DNA from: Nautilus pompilius
Taxonomy: Eukaryota; Mollusca; Cephalopoda; Nautilida; Nautilidae
Length of the DNA: 64,000 nt
Assembly (NCBI GenBank): GCA_018389105.1
Contig: JACATO010000648.1
Span: 1,674,001-1,738,000, forward strand
Reading direction: 5' to 3'
Shown: positions 49,198 through 59,784 of the stretch, piece by piece
How positions within the stretch are numbered: position 1 is the stretch's first letter
Layout of the letters: each line of letters starts with the position of its first letter
The notes under the pieces: generated by a model
What the model saw: the letters and a program-made list of their open reading frames with translations, nothing else
The model's database searches: none
Told to the model about the DNA's origin: nothing
Program-made: the position numbers and the translations under genes

Positions 49198-49379
49198 TAG
49201 TTGAGGTATAATTATACAGAAAACAAAAGAAAACCATCAGAATAATTTTGTGGGGGGGGGCGATGTAATGGTTTTGGCCACCACAGTGGCACTGGATTAA
49301 AACTTGTATTTATCGAGCCATTAAAAACACCAGTAAAGTTCATCTGTATAGAGTTTAAGAAAAAACTGATTTTGGAAAT

Positions 49380-49580
49380 ATGGAAATAAAAATGTGGGGG
49401 AAGAGCAGGGGCCAAATGAAACATAAACACAAGCTGAGTACTACAGCAAGATCTAATTATTTTGACGATTCCTCTCCAGGGAGAGAGGGTGGGGATGATT
49501 CTGTTTTTACGTTCAAGGATAAACATAAACATTATCCCACAAGGAGTGAAAAGATTTGTTATCAGAAAGAATCGACTCCC
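49380..49580. other. Sequence without assigned gene, long incidental minus-strand frame
   Basis: A minus-strand frame of 129 codons (49601-49212) spans this stretch but has no start context, motif or domain that I recognise. It is long for the local base composition and may be chance. Confidence 0.2.
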
Positions 49581-49689
49581 CAGTCTTGACAAACAAGGCA
49601 CAAATATTTAAACAGAAGGATCTAAGAGCTGGCATTCCCGCTCACGCCATTCTATTAAAAAAAAACATTAAATATTTACAGTTTTTTAA

Positions 49690-49890
49690 AAAAAAAAATT
49701 CTATCTGCACCATTCATCTTCATGAGATTAACGGGTTTAATGGCATTACCATAATGTACAGTACTGCAGAAATGCAAACAGCAGTAGCAGTCTTGCAAAG
49801 CTACAAATTGCAATTTGCAAAATCAAGTTTGGCTCTAGCAAATCATGCATAATTTGTGACTCGTTCGCATTCACATTAGTTAAGGTACTT
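49690..49890. promoter_or_regulatory. Candidate conserved non-coding element
   Basis: High-complexity 200 bp block between poly-A tracts. It contains the perfect 14 bp palindrome CAAATTGCAATTTG at 49804-49817 and AATCATGCATAATTTG (POU/octamer-like) near 49840. No coding potential recognised. Confidence 0.3.
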
Positions 49891-50478
49891 GTCCGGTTAT
49901 TTAAAAAAAAAAAACAAAACTTTTATCGATGTGGGAAAAAAAATGCCGAAAAATCCAGAAAATGATTTCAAAAAAAAAAAAAAAAAGCCGATAATTAATT
50001 TTTAATGCCACCAACATCAAAAAGAACGAGCTCCGGCAGGGGGCTTGAAACAGCGACACCGACAGAAATTCCAAGTGGAACTAAGGTATTTAAAGCAAAA
50101 TCATTAAATGGGACCTTTAAAACAGTGGTAACCTGAAATAACAAAATCAGGACTAATGTTTATTCAAACTCAAAACTTGCTATCTACAATCGTGGTAAAA
50201 AAAATATTAAAACAATATATATATATGGGTGGGAGAAAACAATTCTCTTTAAGAAAAGGTACCTTTAAATTCTGTTACTTGACTACTAACCCCCCATCAG
50301 AATGAAACTTTAAAATCTCTCTCTCTCTCTGGAATTTTAGCTGGAAAAAACCTAATCGTTTCTTGTTGTTGAATGATGGTCCAGCCATAGATAGAACCAC
50401 TGCAGGAAGTCCTCTCCAGAAATTTATTATGATAATAATTCCAAGAAAAAAAGGTGCGTCATAGACTGTGTTCTTTAC

Positions 50479-50530
50479 AGAAAACAGAGGGCTGTTAAGC
50501 AACCAAACATGATCATGGGAATCAAGATAC
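50479..50530 (-). CDS. Possible 52 nt exon coding a hydrophobic segment
   Basis: Minus-strand acceptor CATTCTTGATTTTACAG ends at 50531, and the donor is TTTTCT then GTAAAGAAC from 50478. In the frame with two leading bases it reads ILIPMIMFGCLTALCF (entry phase 1, exit phase 2), a typical membrane-helix sequence, and the exit phase fits the 31 nt candidate at 45903-45933. Another frame, open for 75 codons if no splice is used, reads WLLNSPLFSVKNTVYDAPFF and onward. Which, if either, is real cannot be decided here. Family not recognised. Confidence 0.25.
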
Positions 50531-50844
50531 CTGTAAAATCAAGAATGTGAAACACCAACTGAAAATTAACATCACCGTATCCAAACACAGCCCTAACCTC
50601 TCAAAATTAAACCGTGATGATGGCAACAGAGAAAAATAACTGGAATTTGGGCTACTTCTACCCACCCCTCTACCCCTCTCTCTCTCTCTCTTCTTTTAAT
50701 GTGTGGTGGAATTTTAGAACACATAATAAAAATGCACTGAATATACCCTCAGTAACACCATAAACTTCAGAAGGGGAAGAGCCAATAAAACCAGTTTAAA
50801 AACACTTAGGATTAAGTCAAAAACAGAAAGGTATTTGAGTAGGT

Positions 50845-50960
50845 TTAGACACCACCAGCACTCCTGGTGGCAAAGATGTCATTCTTAACAGAAACCAACC
50901 GTCTTCCAATCCTCATATTCTACTTCACACCAACCTTTAAAATCTAAGACAAATTCCATA
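50845..50960 (-). repeat. Dispersed repeat fragment (pair member 2)
   Basis: The complement contains TTTGCCACCAGGAGTGCTGG and aligns over about 80 bp with 36135-36225. It lies about 500 bp downstream, in the minus-strand sense, of the possible LINE remnant and may be its 3-prime part. Confidence 0.45.
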
Positions 50961-51474
50961 TCAGCAACATGGATTGCAATGGGAGCTGCACGTATGAATG
51001 CAAAAAGCAACCACTCTCACAAAAAAGCAATTTACTTACATTCATTTAATCAATAGTTTAGAAACGGAAAAAAAAGAACAAACATTATCATCATCATTAT
51101 TATTAAATATGGTAATAAACCAAAAATATTACTAATTTACAACATAGTATGCATCAGCACTGAATGCTTTAGTTTAAATATATACATATTTTTAGTTTAT
51201 TACCAGAGACATTCAAAAAAAAATAAAAAAACCTAGCAAGATGTCACCATGGAAATGCTATTTTGGCTAGATTTCATTTGAATGTCTCCAATACTAATAC
51301 TGCTAGATGCTTTAATGCAATATCATGGATGAAATGATGATCCCTGCCTGCATAAACCTAATAAATGTATAATCTACAATAAAAACCCTTTTACGCAAAT
51401 GCATTTTCACATTTATGTATATATATATATATACACATACATACAGACAAAATGTCAAGAATTCACGAGAGGCT

Positions 51475-51695
51475 TGAACTTTACTCTATCCCATTCTGCC
51501 TGATACTCGGATTTTGCTAGAGGGTGAAGAAAGTCAAGCGCAGTGCCTATCAGGGGAACAAAAGAAAAATTCTAAATCAAATGATAGCATGCAACTAATA
51601 CTAAAATATATGCGCTCAACAGTTTCCAAAATTCTATAAAACAACAACAACAAAAAAATTTTGAGAAGGATTGACCAAGCTGTGACGATTATCAA

Positions 51696-51738
<43 letters not shown>

Positions 51739-51880
51739 ATCACTGCTTTATACCGTTCAGAGATTTTAGATTCAACAGTCGGATTTTGTGTTTTAAGGAA
51801 TGTCTGAAAACCGATGCTTTCCACACATCTGCCCCATATTCCAACAGCCTACTGCCATAAAGCAGCAAGGAAGATCGGGA
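51475..51880 (-). mobile_element. Possible non-LTR retrotransposon (LINE) remnant
   Basis: Minus strand around 51750-51870 reads SSLLLYGSRLLEYGADVWKA then SVFRHSLKHKIRLLNLKSLN, resembling the thumb region after the reverse-transcriptase core of R1/Jockey/I-type LINEs (xxxLYGAxVW...RKRLxxVQR). After a (GT)n microsatellite a second piece, LDFLHPLAKSEYQAEWDR near 51487-51545, resembles the later WQxxWDxSxKGRW segment. Both matches are weak and by memory of motif shape only. Confidence 0.3.
51700..51735. repeat. (GT)n microsatellite
   Basis: About 35 bp of uninterrupted GT. Confidence 0.95.
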
Positions 51881-51889
51881 GTTTATTTC

Positions 51890-52541
51890 CTCCCCCCCCC
51901 TCTTTTAGACCATTACTCTCGTGGTGGCTCGCACTACTCAAGTAGCACAGAAATCTTGTTTCAGCACTGAAGTAGTCCACAAGAACATCAACATCAGTTC
52001 AAATTATGAAAATGGGCACCCCCTGTACATCAACAAAGCAGAACTTTGAATCTTGTTTATAAGGGGAGGGGGCAGTGGGTTCATTTTTTTAAAATTATTA
52101 TTCCTTTTTACTTTAATCTACTTTTTATTTCCAGTTTGGTTTTAAATAATCCTCCCGTCCGAACTTCCCACCTTCCAACGTTTAAAAGCAATTATTCTAC
52201 AATGCAAACTGAAGGAGAAAGAAAAAGGGCTCTTAGAGGCTAGACAGATGCTGTGTATTATTGACTTTCATAAATAATGCAAAGATATTTCAAAGGTTTT
52301 TATGAAGTTAATTTCGTAAAGATAATTGGAGATTTATTGGCACTATATCATGTGCAAAATAATACTGATGGAAGGAGTCCTGAATTACCGAAAAGAGTTT
52401 AAAAGCCCAGACACATTAAAAAAAAAAAAAAAGTGATGCCTTCATTAAATAACATTCCTCTGCTCCAGCTCCTTCCCGGTGCTTTAACCCTATGTTTCCC
52501 AGATCTTTATAGGCCAACTGGCTTTGATTACTAGCTTTCAC

Positions 52542-52584
<43 letters not shown>

Positions 52585-55500
52585 CTTTATTTCAAAATTA
52601 ATTTAAAAAAAAAAAGAAAAAGAAAAGAATATTCTAGTATCCTTATAAAAATTAAAATGTTTTTTTTTTTTTTTATATTAAGAAACCTGAAACTTTAGTC
52701 TTTGATAAGAAATCAGTAAGATTATCCCACACAAATGCCATCCCCGGCGGTGTTAAAAAGGTTAAACAACAGGAAGCTATCAAGTAACAACATGGTGGGA
52801 TTTAAGCGAAAGAGTCTTTACTGATACTGGATAAAACACACGAGACAAACATTATTGGTTGGAAAACCACAATAAGATATCAGACATTAGAAAATAATCT
52901 CCTAGAAGTAAGACTAAATAAACAAAATCACCAAGTGAACACTGGCATTTTTAGCAAGAACTGCCAAGACAACCATTTCTTTTTAAATGTTAGCATTATA
53001 CAGGATATAAACAGATGTCTATCTTATATATATTTTTTTGTTTGCTTTATTAAAAATCAGTTTATGAAAACAATTAAGATATACAATACACTAACTAAAC
53101 AATGAAAGAAGAGAGATGTTTCGAGAGTAATGGATGGAATGTATCCGTTATTACTGAGATCTTTCATCAGAAACAGCTAGCTAAAGAATAACTTTATTTT
53201 TCAGGGTATTTTGGGGTCCTCCAGCTGGCTAGATTAGATTAAAACTCTTGAATTTCACAGACATACACACAACAGCAGCACTACAGTAATCAGTGAAGAG
53301 CCCAACTGAAATATGAGCAGCAACTAGATCACACAAAAAGGAAACTTAATGCCTTGTGTTTATGTAAGGCAAGTCCCTAAATTATCTTCCTGTCAGCTAC
53401 AAAATGATGGGACTGGACACCCACCCACACACACACACACACACGCACAAAGTACAGTAGACATCTATTTCTTTTTTGAACACCAAACATTTAAAAATAA
53501 ACATATATTTATACTCGTGCTAAATAAGATTTTTTATCTATCTATTTATATTCTTAGTTACTTTCAATTTTAAGTATGAATCATCCTCTCAAATAACACC
53601 ACTAACCCTTTAATTTGTTTAAAATGTAAAAGTTATTATTAAATAGGTTAGAAAGAGTAAAAATCTGATTGTGAACTGATGATCTCTGATAAACCCTTTC
53701 CTCTGTTGCTTCCCTATGAAGAAAAAGGAATTTTCAAAAATCCCAAATTCATCATTTTCCAGAGGTTTAAGGAAACATTCTTTTTTTCCTTCCTCGAGGT
53801 AGTGTAAAGTTGAGATTGATCTCCGACTTAGGGCATCCAGCCCTCCTGGCACCCACAATTGGTGGTGCACTGGACACGTTGTCCGAGCTCAGCGCCACGT
53901 CTCTGTTCCCACAACAACAAACCAAAACTTGCAGACCGACCCTTGTTTGGACAAAAAAAAATACTTAACAGATCACAGCTCAAGAGAGATAATAAATCCA
54001 ACCTCTGTTCAGCCAAGGTTAGTTTTTATTTGTTAAAAATGTGCAGGAAGCCATTGTGGTTTACACAAGGTCCCCCCCCCCACAAGAAAATTAAAGTGTT
54101 GCTCAATACAATTTTTAATTGATTTACTTTAGCACTTTTAAGTACAATCACTGCCAATTTATTCATTTCTAATTTTATTACAAAACAAATGCTTGTTTTA
54201 ATATCAAGCTATTCTCACATTTTAGTCACTTTATAATTACGACCCTTACAACGGGTAAATGTATGCATATGCATTTTTTAAAAATTAGTATCCACACATT
54301 GATAACCTTTAATTATTTTTCAAAATCTTCCAAATGTCAAAAACGTCGAACTCAGTAGATTTAATATTCTTAATTGTTCTGCTGCATGCCTTGATTGCTA
54401 TAAACACCACAACGAAAGAAAAATACTTTAACATACGCACTTTTGTAGATGCATATTTTCTAATTTGTTTAGTAACAAAAATAATGTCTAATGCCAGAAC
54501 ACGAGACATACTTAGCTGACAAGATTTGGCATCTACTATTAGTTCTCAGCCACATTTGTTGTTTGTTTGTTTTTCCTTTACAAAAATAAATTGCGTGTCA
54601 TAAAATAAGTTGTAACTGACAAATATTGCTGATGTTTGTCATCATGGTGTAGTTAAGCCCAATAACTTTTCTACAAGAGAATTTGCCCGATATTACTGTC
54701 CACCATGCCAACTATTATTAATGAAGTAAAAATGCACAGCGCCCTACAGTTTTACATCACCAGGATGATCTGATTCAGGGATGACCATTTTACTTTAAGT
54801 TATCCTAATTCCAAAATCAGCAGAAATGATCAGTGCAGTTAATCTCTGTCACACTAAGATCAAACTTTTCACATTACCCATGTCCACATCATCTTTAGTA
54901 TTCTGTTTGCATAGCAGTAATCAGTGTATTCTAGAGAATTTTGTATCCATTCATCCGTATTACATCTGCAAATTTCATATATCTCAATTGGGAGCTCAGA
55001 ATGTCCAAATGTCATCTGTGCACAAATTATTTTAACTTTTCTGACTCCCTGATGCCAGAGACAAAAAGAATATTCTCAATGTGAAAGGATCAATAAAAAG
55101 CTTAAGTTAAAGAAAAAGAGAGAAAAATCTTCAGATGTAGCAATTCAAGAATCTCAACTGTTTGTCATTTATGACAGCTGGCAACAATGAAGTGGAGATC
55201 AGAACAGGCATATTAACTCTGATAATGAATTTCAATTTGAAGCACAAAGACCTCATCAAACATAAATAAGATTTGTCTATCCTAAAACACCAGCTCATGT
55301 TATAGTTTATCAATATCCTCATTAATCTGGTCAAGATTGAGTCGATCACTCTAGACAGACACTGCATTCTTGATGGAGATTTTTCCAAGGCAAGATATAT
55401 ATATATATCCACTGCAGATAAAAGCTGCAGGGAAATTTGATCTTTAAAGCTAAATCACTTCAACGCTACTGTATATTCCTGCTAATAATGCTACATTATC

Positions 55501-56750
55501 CCTCATACTGCATTTACAGGTGGCTTAGAAATCCAAAAGATATCTGGTGGATTTGTAGACTTCTAACTGATGAGCACAGACACTTTAACAGTAATAAGAT
55601 TGACTTCTGTAAATATAAACAGACTTGATAAACATGTAAGTGTATGCTTTTCCTACCAGTTTATAAAATGAAAAAGAGAGACTCCAAAAGACAGTAGTTC
55701 ACATTCTACAAGAAAAGAAGAAAAAAGGTATGAATTAAATGATATAACAGACAGAATGCACTAGTTGTCAATGAATGGAGCAATCAGCTTATCAATATCA
55801 GACCTGTATGAATAACATAGCATATCAAAATGAACTTGTCTCATGCAGTTAAACATGTTCAAAATTGCATAATCAAGGAAAATTCACCAATAAACAAAAA
55901 GCTAATTCATCCATTTTTTTGGTTTTATTTGCATCTATAAGAATGATTCAACATTGTTTTATATCCTTCCATTCATAGTTTACTTAGTTGCTGCTTTGAG
56001 ACAAGAGTTCAGTCCTCTGAAACTTTGGAAATTTCACCTTTACCGTTGCAGCTGCCATAAACACCAAGAAAAGAGAAACTTCATTATACATTTGACCAGG
56101 TTATTGAGTAAGAAATATATGCCTATTTGCAAAGTTTATCCCAATTATTTATTTATTTTTTTTTTAATGCCTCCAAAGTGCAAAGTGGCGATACTAAGAA
56201 GCTTCAAAACAATGGAGTACAGCCATTAAAAAAAACAACAAACAAACTGGCTAATTCGGGCTACTTTAAAATAAAAATTTTCCAGATAAAGAAACACTTG
56301 TTGATGTAAAATGCCACTGAATTCAATCTAAATGCAAATACAAAGAGCGTGGGTGGTTGGGGGGGGCTCACACTGCTAAAGTTAGGCACATCGTCTCCAG
56401 ACTGATCACAACATACGTAAAGATTTTGTCCCAACTTTCTCCTTTTTAACTACTATGCCATTTTGTTTTTTTACTTTCTCCACATAAAAATTAAAACACA
56501 TTCTCTAATCTGTATGCAAGTAATAATTTTGAAATTGCGCAGAATAAGATATCTCTCCTCCACCACAAAATTTAAAACAACAGGAAAAATGTTGTTGTTT
56601 TTTTTTTTCTTTCAGAAGATATTATCAGGCAGACAGATGGACGGACAGCAAAAACATTTACATCTCCTCATTGGTAACAAATAAGAAAACGAAGCCAACC
56701 AATTACCAGCAACTGAAGGGGGGGGGGGAAATCTCAATAACTAATTTATT
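51890..56750. other. AT-rich sequence without assigned gene
   Basis: Contains (AG)n at 52545-52580, (CA)n near 53427-53446 and many homopolymers. A moderately GC-rich patch at 53790-53940 has overlapping open frames on the minus strand (one reading QRVQCTTNCGCQEGWMP), but no family is recognised. No RNA gene seen. Confidence 0.3.
52545..52580. repeat. (AG)n microsatellite
   Basis: About 36 bp of uninterrupted AG. Confidence 0.95.
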
Positions 56751-56759
56751 CAAGTGAGA

Positions 56760-57060
56760 TGAAAAATGCAGAGAATGATCGCGATAAAGCATCGTGTGTG
56801 CAGCAACAATCAGAGCGGAGCAGACGGACATCCGTCGTCTGTCAAGAGTAGGAGAGTTGCCAAACCTTGAGGCTATCAGCCCTCAACCAGCATAAAACTG
56901 TTTGTGGTGATTATGCGCATTGATTGGCCATTGCTGACGGTTTTCCTGTGAGCTGCATGCCTAATTGTGCCTGCTTGGCAAAAGTGCCCAAAGCCGTGCC
57001 ATGTGTGTTACCCAGGTTGGGCAGACTTATCACGATAAAAATAATAATTTGGTGTTATAA
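56760..57060. promoter_or_regulatory. Candidate conserved non-coding element with hairpins
   Basis: The longest block of balanced composition in the window, free of simple repeats. It contains the near-perfect inverted repeat GACGGACATCCGTC (about 56823-56836) and a hairpin TTGAGG-CTATCAGC-CCTCAA at 56867-56886. It also has a Runx-type TGTGGT near 56904 and TTGGCAAAAGTGCCCAAA near 56976, close to the NFI palindrome TTGGCN5TGCCAA. No coding frame. Developmental enhancer is a reasonable guess, without proof. Confidence 0.35.
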
Positions 57061-57247
57061 TTTTCCACAAGACAAGAGGGAGTGTCATGGCAAAGGTTAA
57101 CACACAGCCTCTTTGAAAGAAAAAAATGAATGTGTGTAACAAATCCAGTGACAATATGAAATGAATAAATAGTGTTAAGGAAATAAGAGAGATAATTTTT
57201 TGACCAACCTAACTAATAAAATGCAATAATTAAAAAAAAAAACTAAG

Positions 57248-57249
<2 letters not shown>

Positions 57250-57286
<37 letters not shown>
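57250..57286. repeat. (TA)n microsatellite, left part of mariner target
   Basis: About 36 bp of alternating TA ending exactly where the mariner terminal repeat begins. TA repeats continue for a few bases after 58580. Confidence 0.95.
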
Positions 57287-57287
<1 letters not shown>

Positions 57288-58580
57288 GAGGTCTGTCGAA
57301 AAAGTATCCGACTTTATTTTTTCCCGTGGGAAGTAATGACATTAGGGAGGCAAAAGTGTGCATAGTGGAGCCGGATGCCTTCATGCGCATGTGGTTTTTG
57401 GCGGGCTTGCTGGATGCCTCAGTCGCTGTCAGGTAGCCATCGTGTGAGGTGCCGTACTACTTACTCCGTGATGACGGAACATGTGGAGCAATGATCTTGC
57501 ATCAAGTTTCACCAAAAGCTTGGAGATACCCAAGCGGAAACAATTCGCAAAATCCAACAGGCTTTTGGTGATAATGCCATGGGTGTTACCCAAATAAAAG
57601 AATGGCACACCATGTTCAAAGATGGCTGGACATCGGTGGAAAGTGACCAGCGTTCTGGGAGGCCGTCAACAAGCCGCAGTGCAGTTGTTATCGAGAAAGT
57701 GCGGACCTTGATAATGGAGGATCGTCGTTTGACGGTGCAGGAAATTGGTGACGAGGTTGGGATCAGTAAAGATTCTGCACATGCAATTTTAAAGGAGGAT
57801 TTGGGCTTGCGCGGAGTGGCAGCAAAATTTGTGCCTAAGCTCTATCTCAGGAACAACAAAAACAACTTTGTCTTGAGGTTGTGCAGGACCTGCTGGATAC
57901 TGCCAACAGGGATCCTGAGTTCCAGAATACCGTGATAACTGGAGATGAGACGTGGGTGTATGGGTACGACCCAGAAACCAAAGCTCAGTCATCACAGTGG
58001 AAGCACCCAATGTCGCCAAGGTGCGGAGCAAAATCAAGGTGATGCTGACTGTTTTCTTCGACTACTGAGGCGTTGTGCATCATGAATACACACCAGAAGG
58101 ACAAACAGTTACAAAGGAGTACTATCAGGAAGTCCTCCTACGTCTTTGTAATGCAGTTTGGCGCAAGAGACCGGATCTGTGGGCCTCACAAAACTGACAG
58201 CTGCATCATGACAATGCTCCGGTTCATTCGTCGCAGCTGATCCAAGGTTTCTTGGCAAAGAAAGGCATTTTGCTCATTCGCCAGGCTCCCTACTCTCCAG
58301 ACACAGCTCCTCCTGACTTCTGGTTGTTCCCAAAAATGAAGATACCACTGAAAGGCTCCCGCTTTGAGAGCTGAGAGGACATCATGCGGAATGCGACGGG
58401 GAAGCTGAGAGCCATTCCGGAAGAAGCATTCCAGACGTGCTTTGAACAGCGGAAGGATCACTGAGCTAAGTGTGTGGAGGCACAAGGGGCCTACTTTGAA
58501 GGGGATTAGCAATTGAACCCCACCAAGTATGTAATTCTTTTTTCCCAGCCTAGGGTCGGATACTTTTTCAACAGACCTCG
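57287..58580 (+). mobile_element. mariner-family transposon, nearly full length, inactive
   Basis: 1294 bp element with 26 bp terminal inverted repeats, CGAGGTCTGTCGAAAAAGTA then TCCGAC at 57287-57312 and its complement at 58555-58580 with one mismatch, inside TA repeats (TA is the target). The transposase starts MTEHVEQ at 57471. It has recognisable N-terminal HTHs (DTQAETIRKIQQAFGDNAMG; DRRLTVQEIGDEVGISKDSA) and the catalytic triad segments TGDETWVYGYDPETK, TVFFDY and LHHDNAPVH. The C-terminus reads RQAPYSPDTAPPDFWLFPKM, as in DD34D mariners. It cannot be functional. A TGA follows MTEHVEQ, a frame change lies near 57840 and a small deletion with a frame change near 58015. TGA or TAG codons also occur at the DY of TVFFDY and near 58195, 58371 and 58461. 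Confidence 0.95.
57471..58509 (+). pseudogene. mariner transposase pseudogene
   Basis: Transposase gene of the mariner at 57287-58580. The product would bind the terminal repeats through two helix-turn-helix motifs and cut and paste the element at TA sites using a DD34D triad. All three acidic residues are still encoded, but in different frames and with several nonsense codons between them. The longest surviving piece is 57579-57935 (MGVTQIKEWHTMFKDGWTSV onward). Full-length relatives have about 340-345 codons and end near AKCVEAQGAYFEGD, which is still legible at 58465-58506. The family is recognised from its widespread animal relatives. Confidence 0.9.
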
Positions 58581-58709
58581 TATATATAGACTGAAGTAAA
58601 AACAACAGAAGGCCCTTTTTTTTCTTTCAAAATTACATTTTGTTTCTCCTACACTACAATAAATATCTGAAAAGAAATGATAAAATAAAATTCTGCAAAA
58701 GCTTTTGTT

Positions 58710-58714
<5 letters not shown>

Positions 58715-58741
<27 letters not shown>
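58715..58741. repeat. (TA)n microsatellite
   Basis: About 26 bp of alternating TA. Confidence 0.9.
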
Positions 58742-59044
58742 TACATTAACATGAAAATAATATTTAGATAATACAGAAAACTATCCATGAGTTATTTATA
58801 AAAATAAAGATAACAAATAGAGTCAGAGACTGCTGCTTAAATATGTCTGACCCAACTCTAGAGAAGAGATGTGGCTAAGTAACTTAAATAACCCGTGAGG
58901 CAGGTAAGTAAGTACCAGTGTGTGTTTTCCTCTCCAACTAGGGGTGATCAAGACTGATTTGTCATAAATCCAATATGATTGACTCAGTTAATAAAGCGCC
59001 ACCTGATATATTCATTTCATTTATTAAGAGTTTGAAAGGTTCAA

Positions 59045-59070
59045 ACACACACACACACACACACACACAA
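59045..59070. repeat. (CA)n microsatellite
   Basis: About 24 bp of CA repeats. Confidence 0.9.
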
Positions 59071-59784
59071 TTGAAAATAATTATGGAAAAATAATAAAAA
59101 CTGGGTATAAAATGCAAATAACAAGTGATAGAATCACATTACAAATGTAAAAATGAAATACTTTAGAGTACAGTTATATGTTGATATAGTATGCTGTACC
59201 TGGTTGTCATGCATGAAATCAGAATGTGCCATATACCTGCAGAAGGACTATAACAGTGCAGGCACTGATATCATTGAAGCGTGATATATGTATGATGAAT
59301 ACTATGACACCTAGAAAAAAAAACCATACGGCAAGCATATAGAAATCAAAGTCTTAGCTAGTGACGGCTGCTACTCCATATACCAAATTTCACCCCAACT
59401 TCATATTTCAGGAGGAGCTATATTCAAAACTCTTAGAGAAAGATACACAAAATTGGTATTGCTGATAATAAACAGAATTGAAGAGGAAAGCTCAAACTCT
59501 CCAAAAGTAATGTCAAGAACCCCATACCTACATGATATATGACAAGACAGTAGAGACAGATCTTGCAAATGACCTAGCTGAAAGCAGGGATGTTAATGTC
59601 TCTTTAAGAAAAGTAAAATATGCATTGGCATGAAGTGATCTTGTAGCTGCCTGAAAAACTTTGCTAAGGAAAGACAACCAAATGGCATGGCTGAGATGGG
59701 CAGCAGAAATAAAACAGTAAGATGACGAAAGCGCTTTTTGAAGATGACTCCAAGTCTGAACTGTTTATTTACATTGGACAACGA

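Larger units (their letters stand above)
58590..59370. other. AT-rich sequence without assigned gene
   Basis: Contains (TA)n at 58715-58741 and (CA)n at 59045-59070. No recognised gene. Confidence 0.35.

Noticed and set aside
49212-49601. 129-codon minus-strand open frame
   Set aside because: No recognisable domain and no supporting splice or start context; it is adjacent to a SINE and a poly-A-rich block. Length alone is weak evidence, though it is long for this base composition.
50865-50990. Possible exon reading PIAIHVADMEFVLDFKGWCE on the minus strand
   Set aside because: Donor is weak and the sequence overlaps a dispersed repeat shared with 36.1 kb, so it is more likely repeat-derived.
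53820-53945. EGF-like CTTNCGCQEGW on the minus strand
   Set aside because: Too few cysteines in correct spacing and a stop follows at once.
55954-56090. Acceptor-like TTGGTGTTTATGGCAG on the minus strand near 56052
   Set aside because: The following frames close quickly or lack a convincing donor.
58186-58605. 139-codon minus-strand frame
   Set aside because: Antisense shadow of the mariner transposase.
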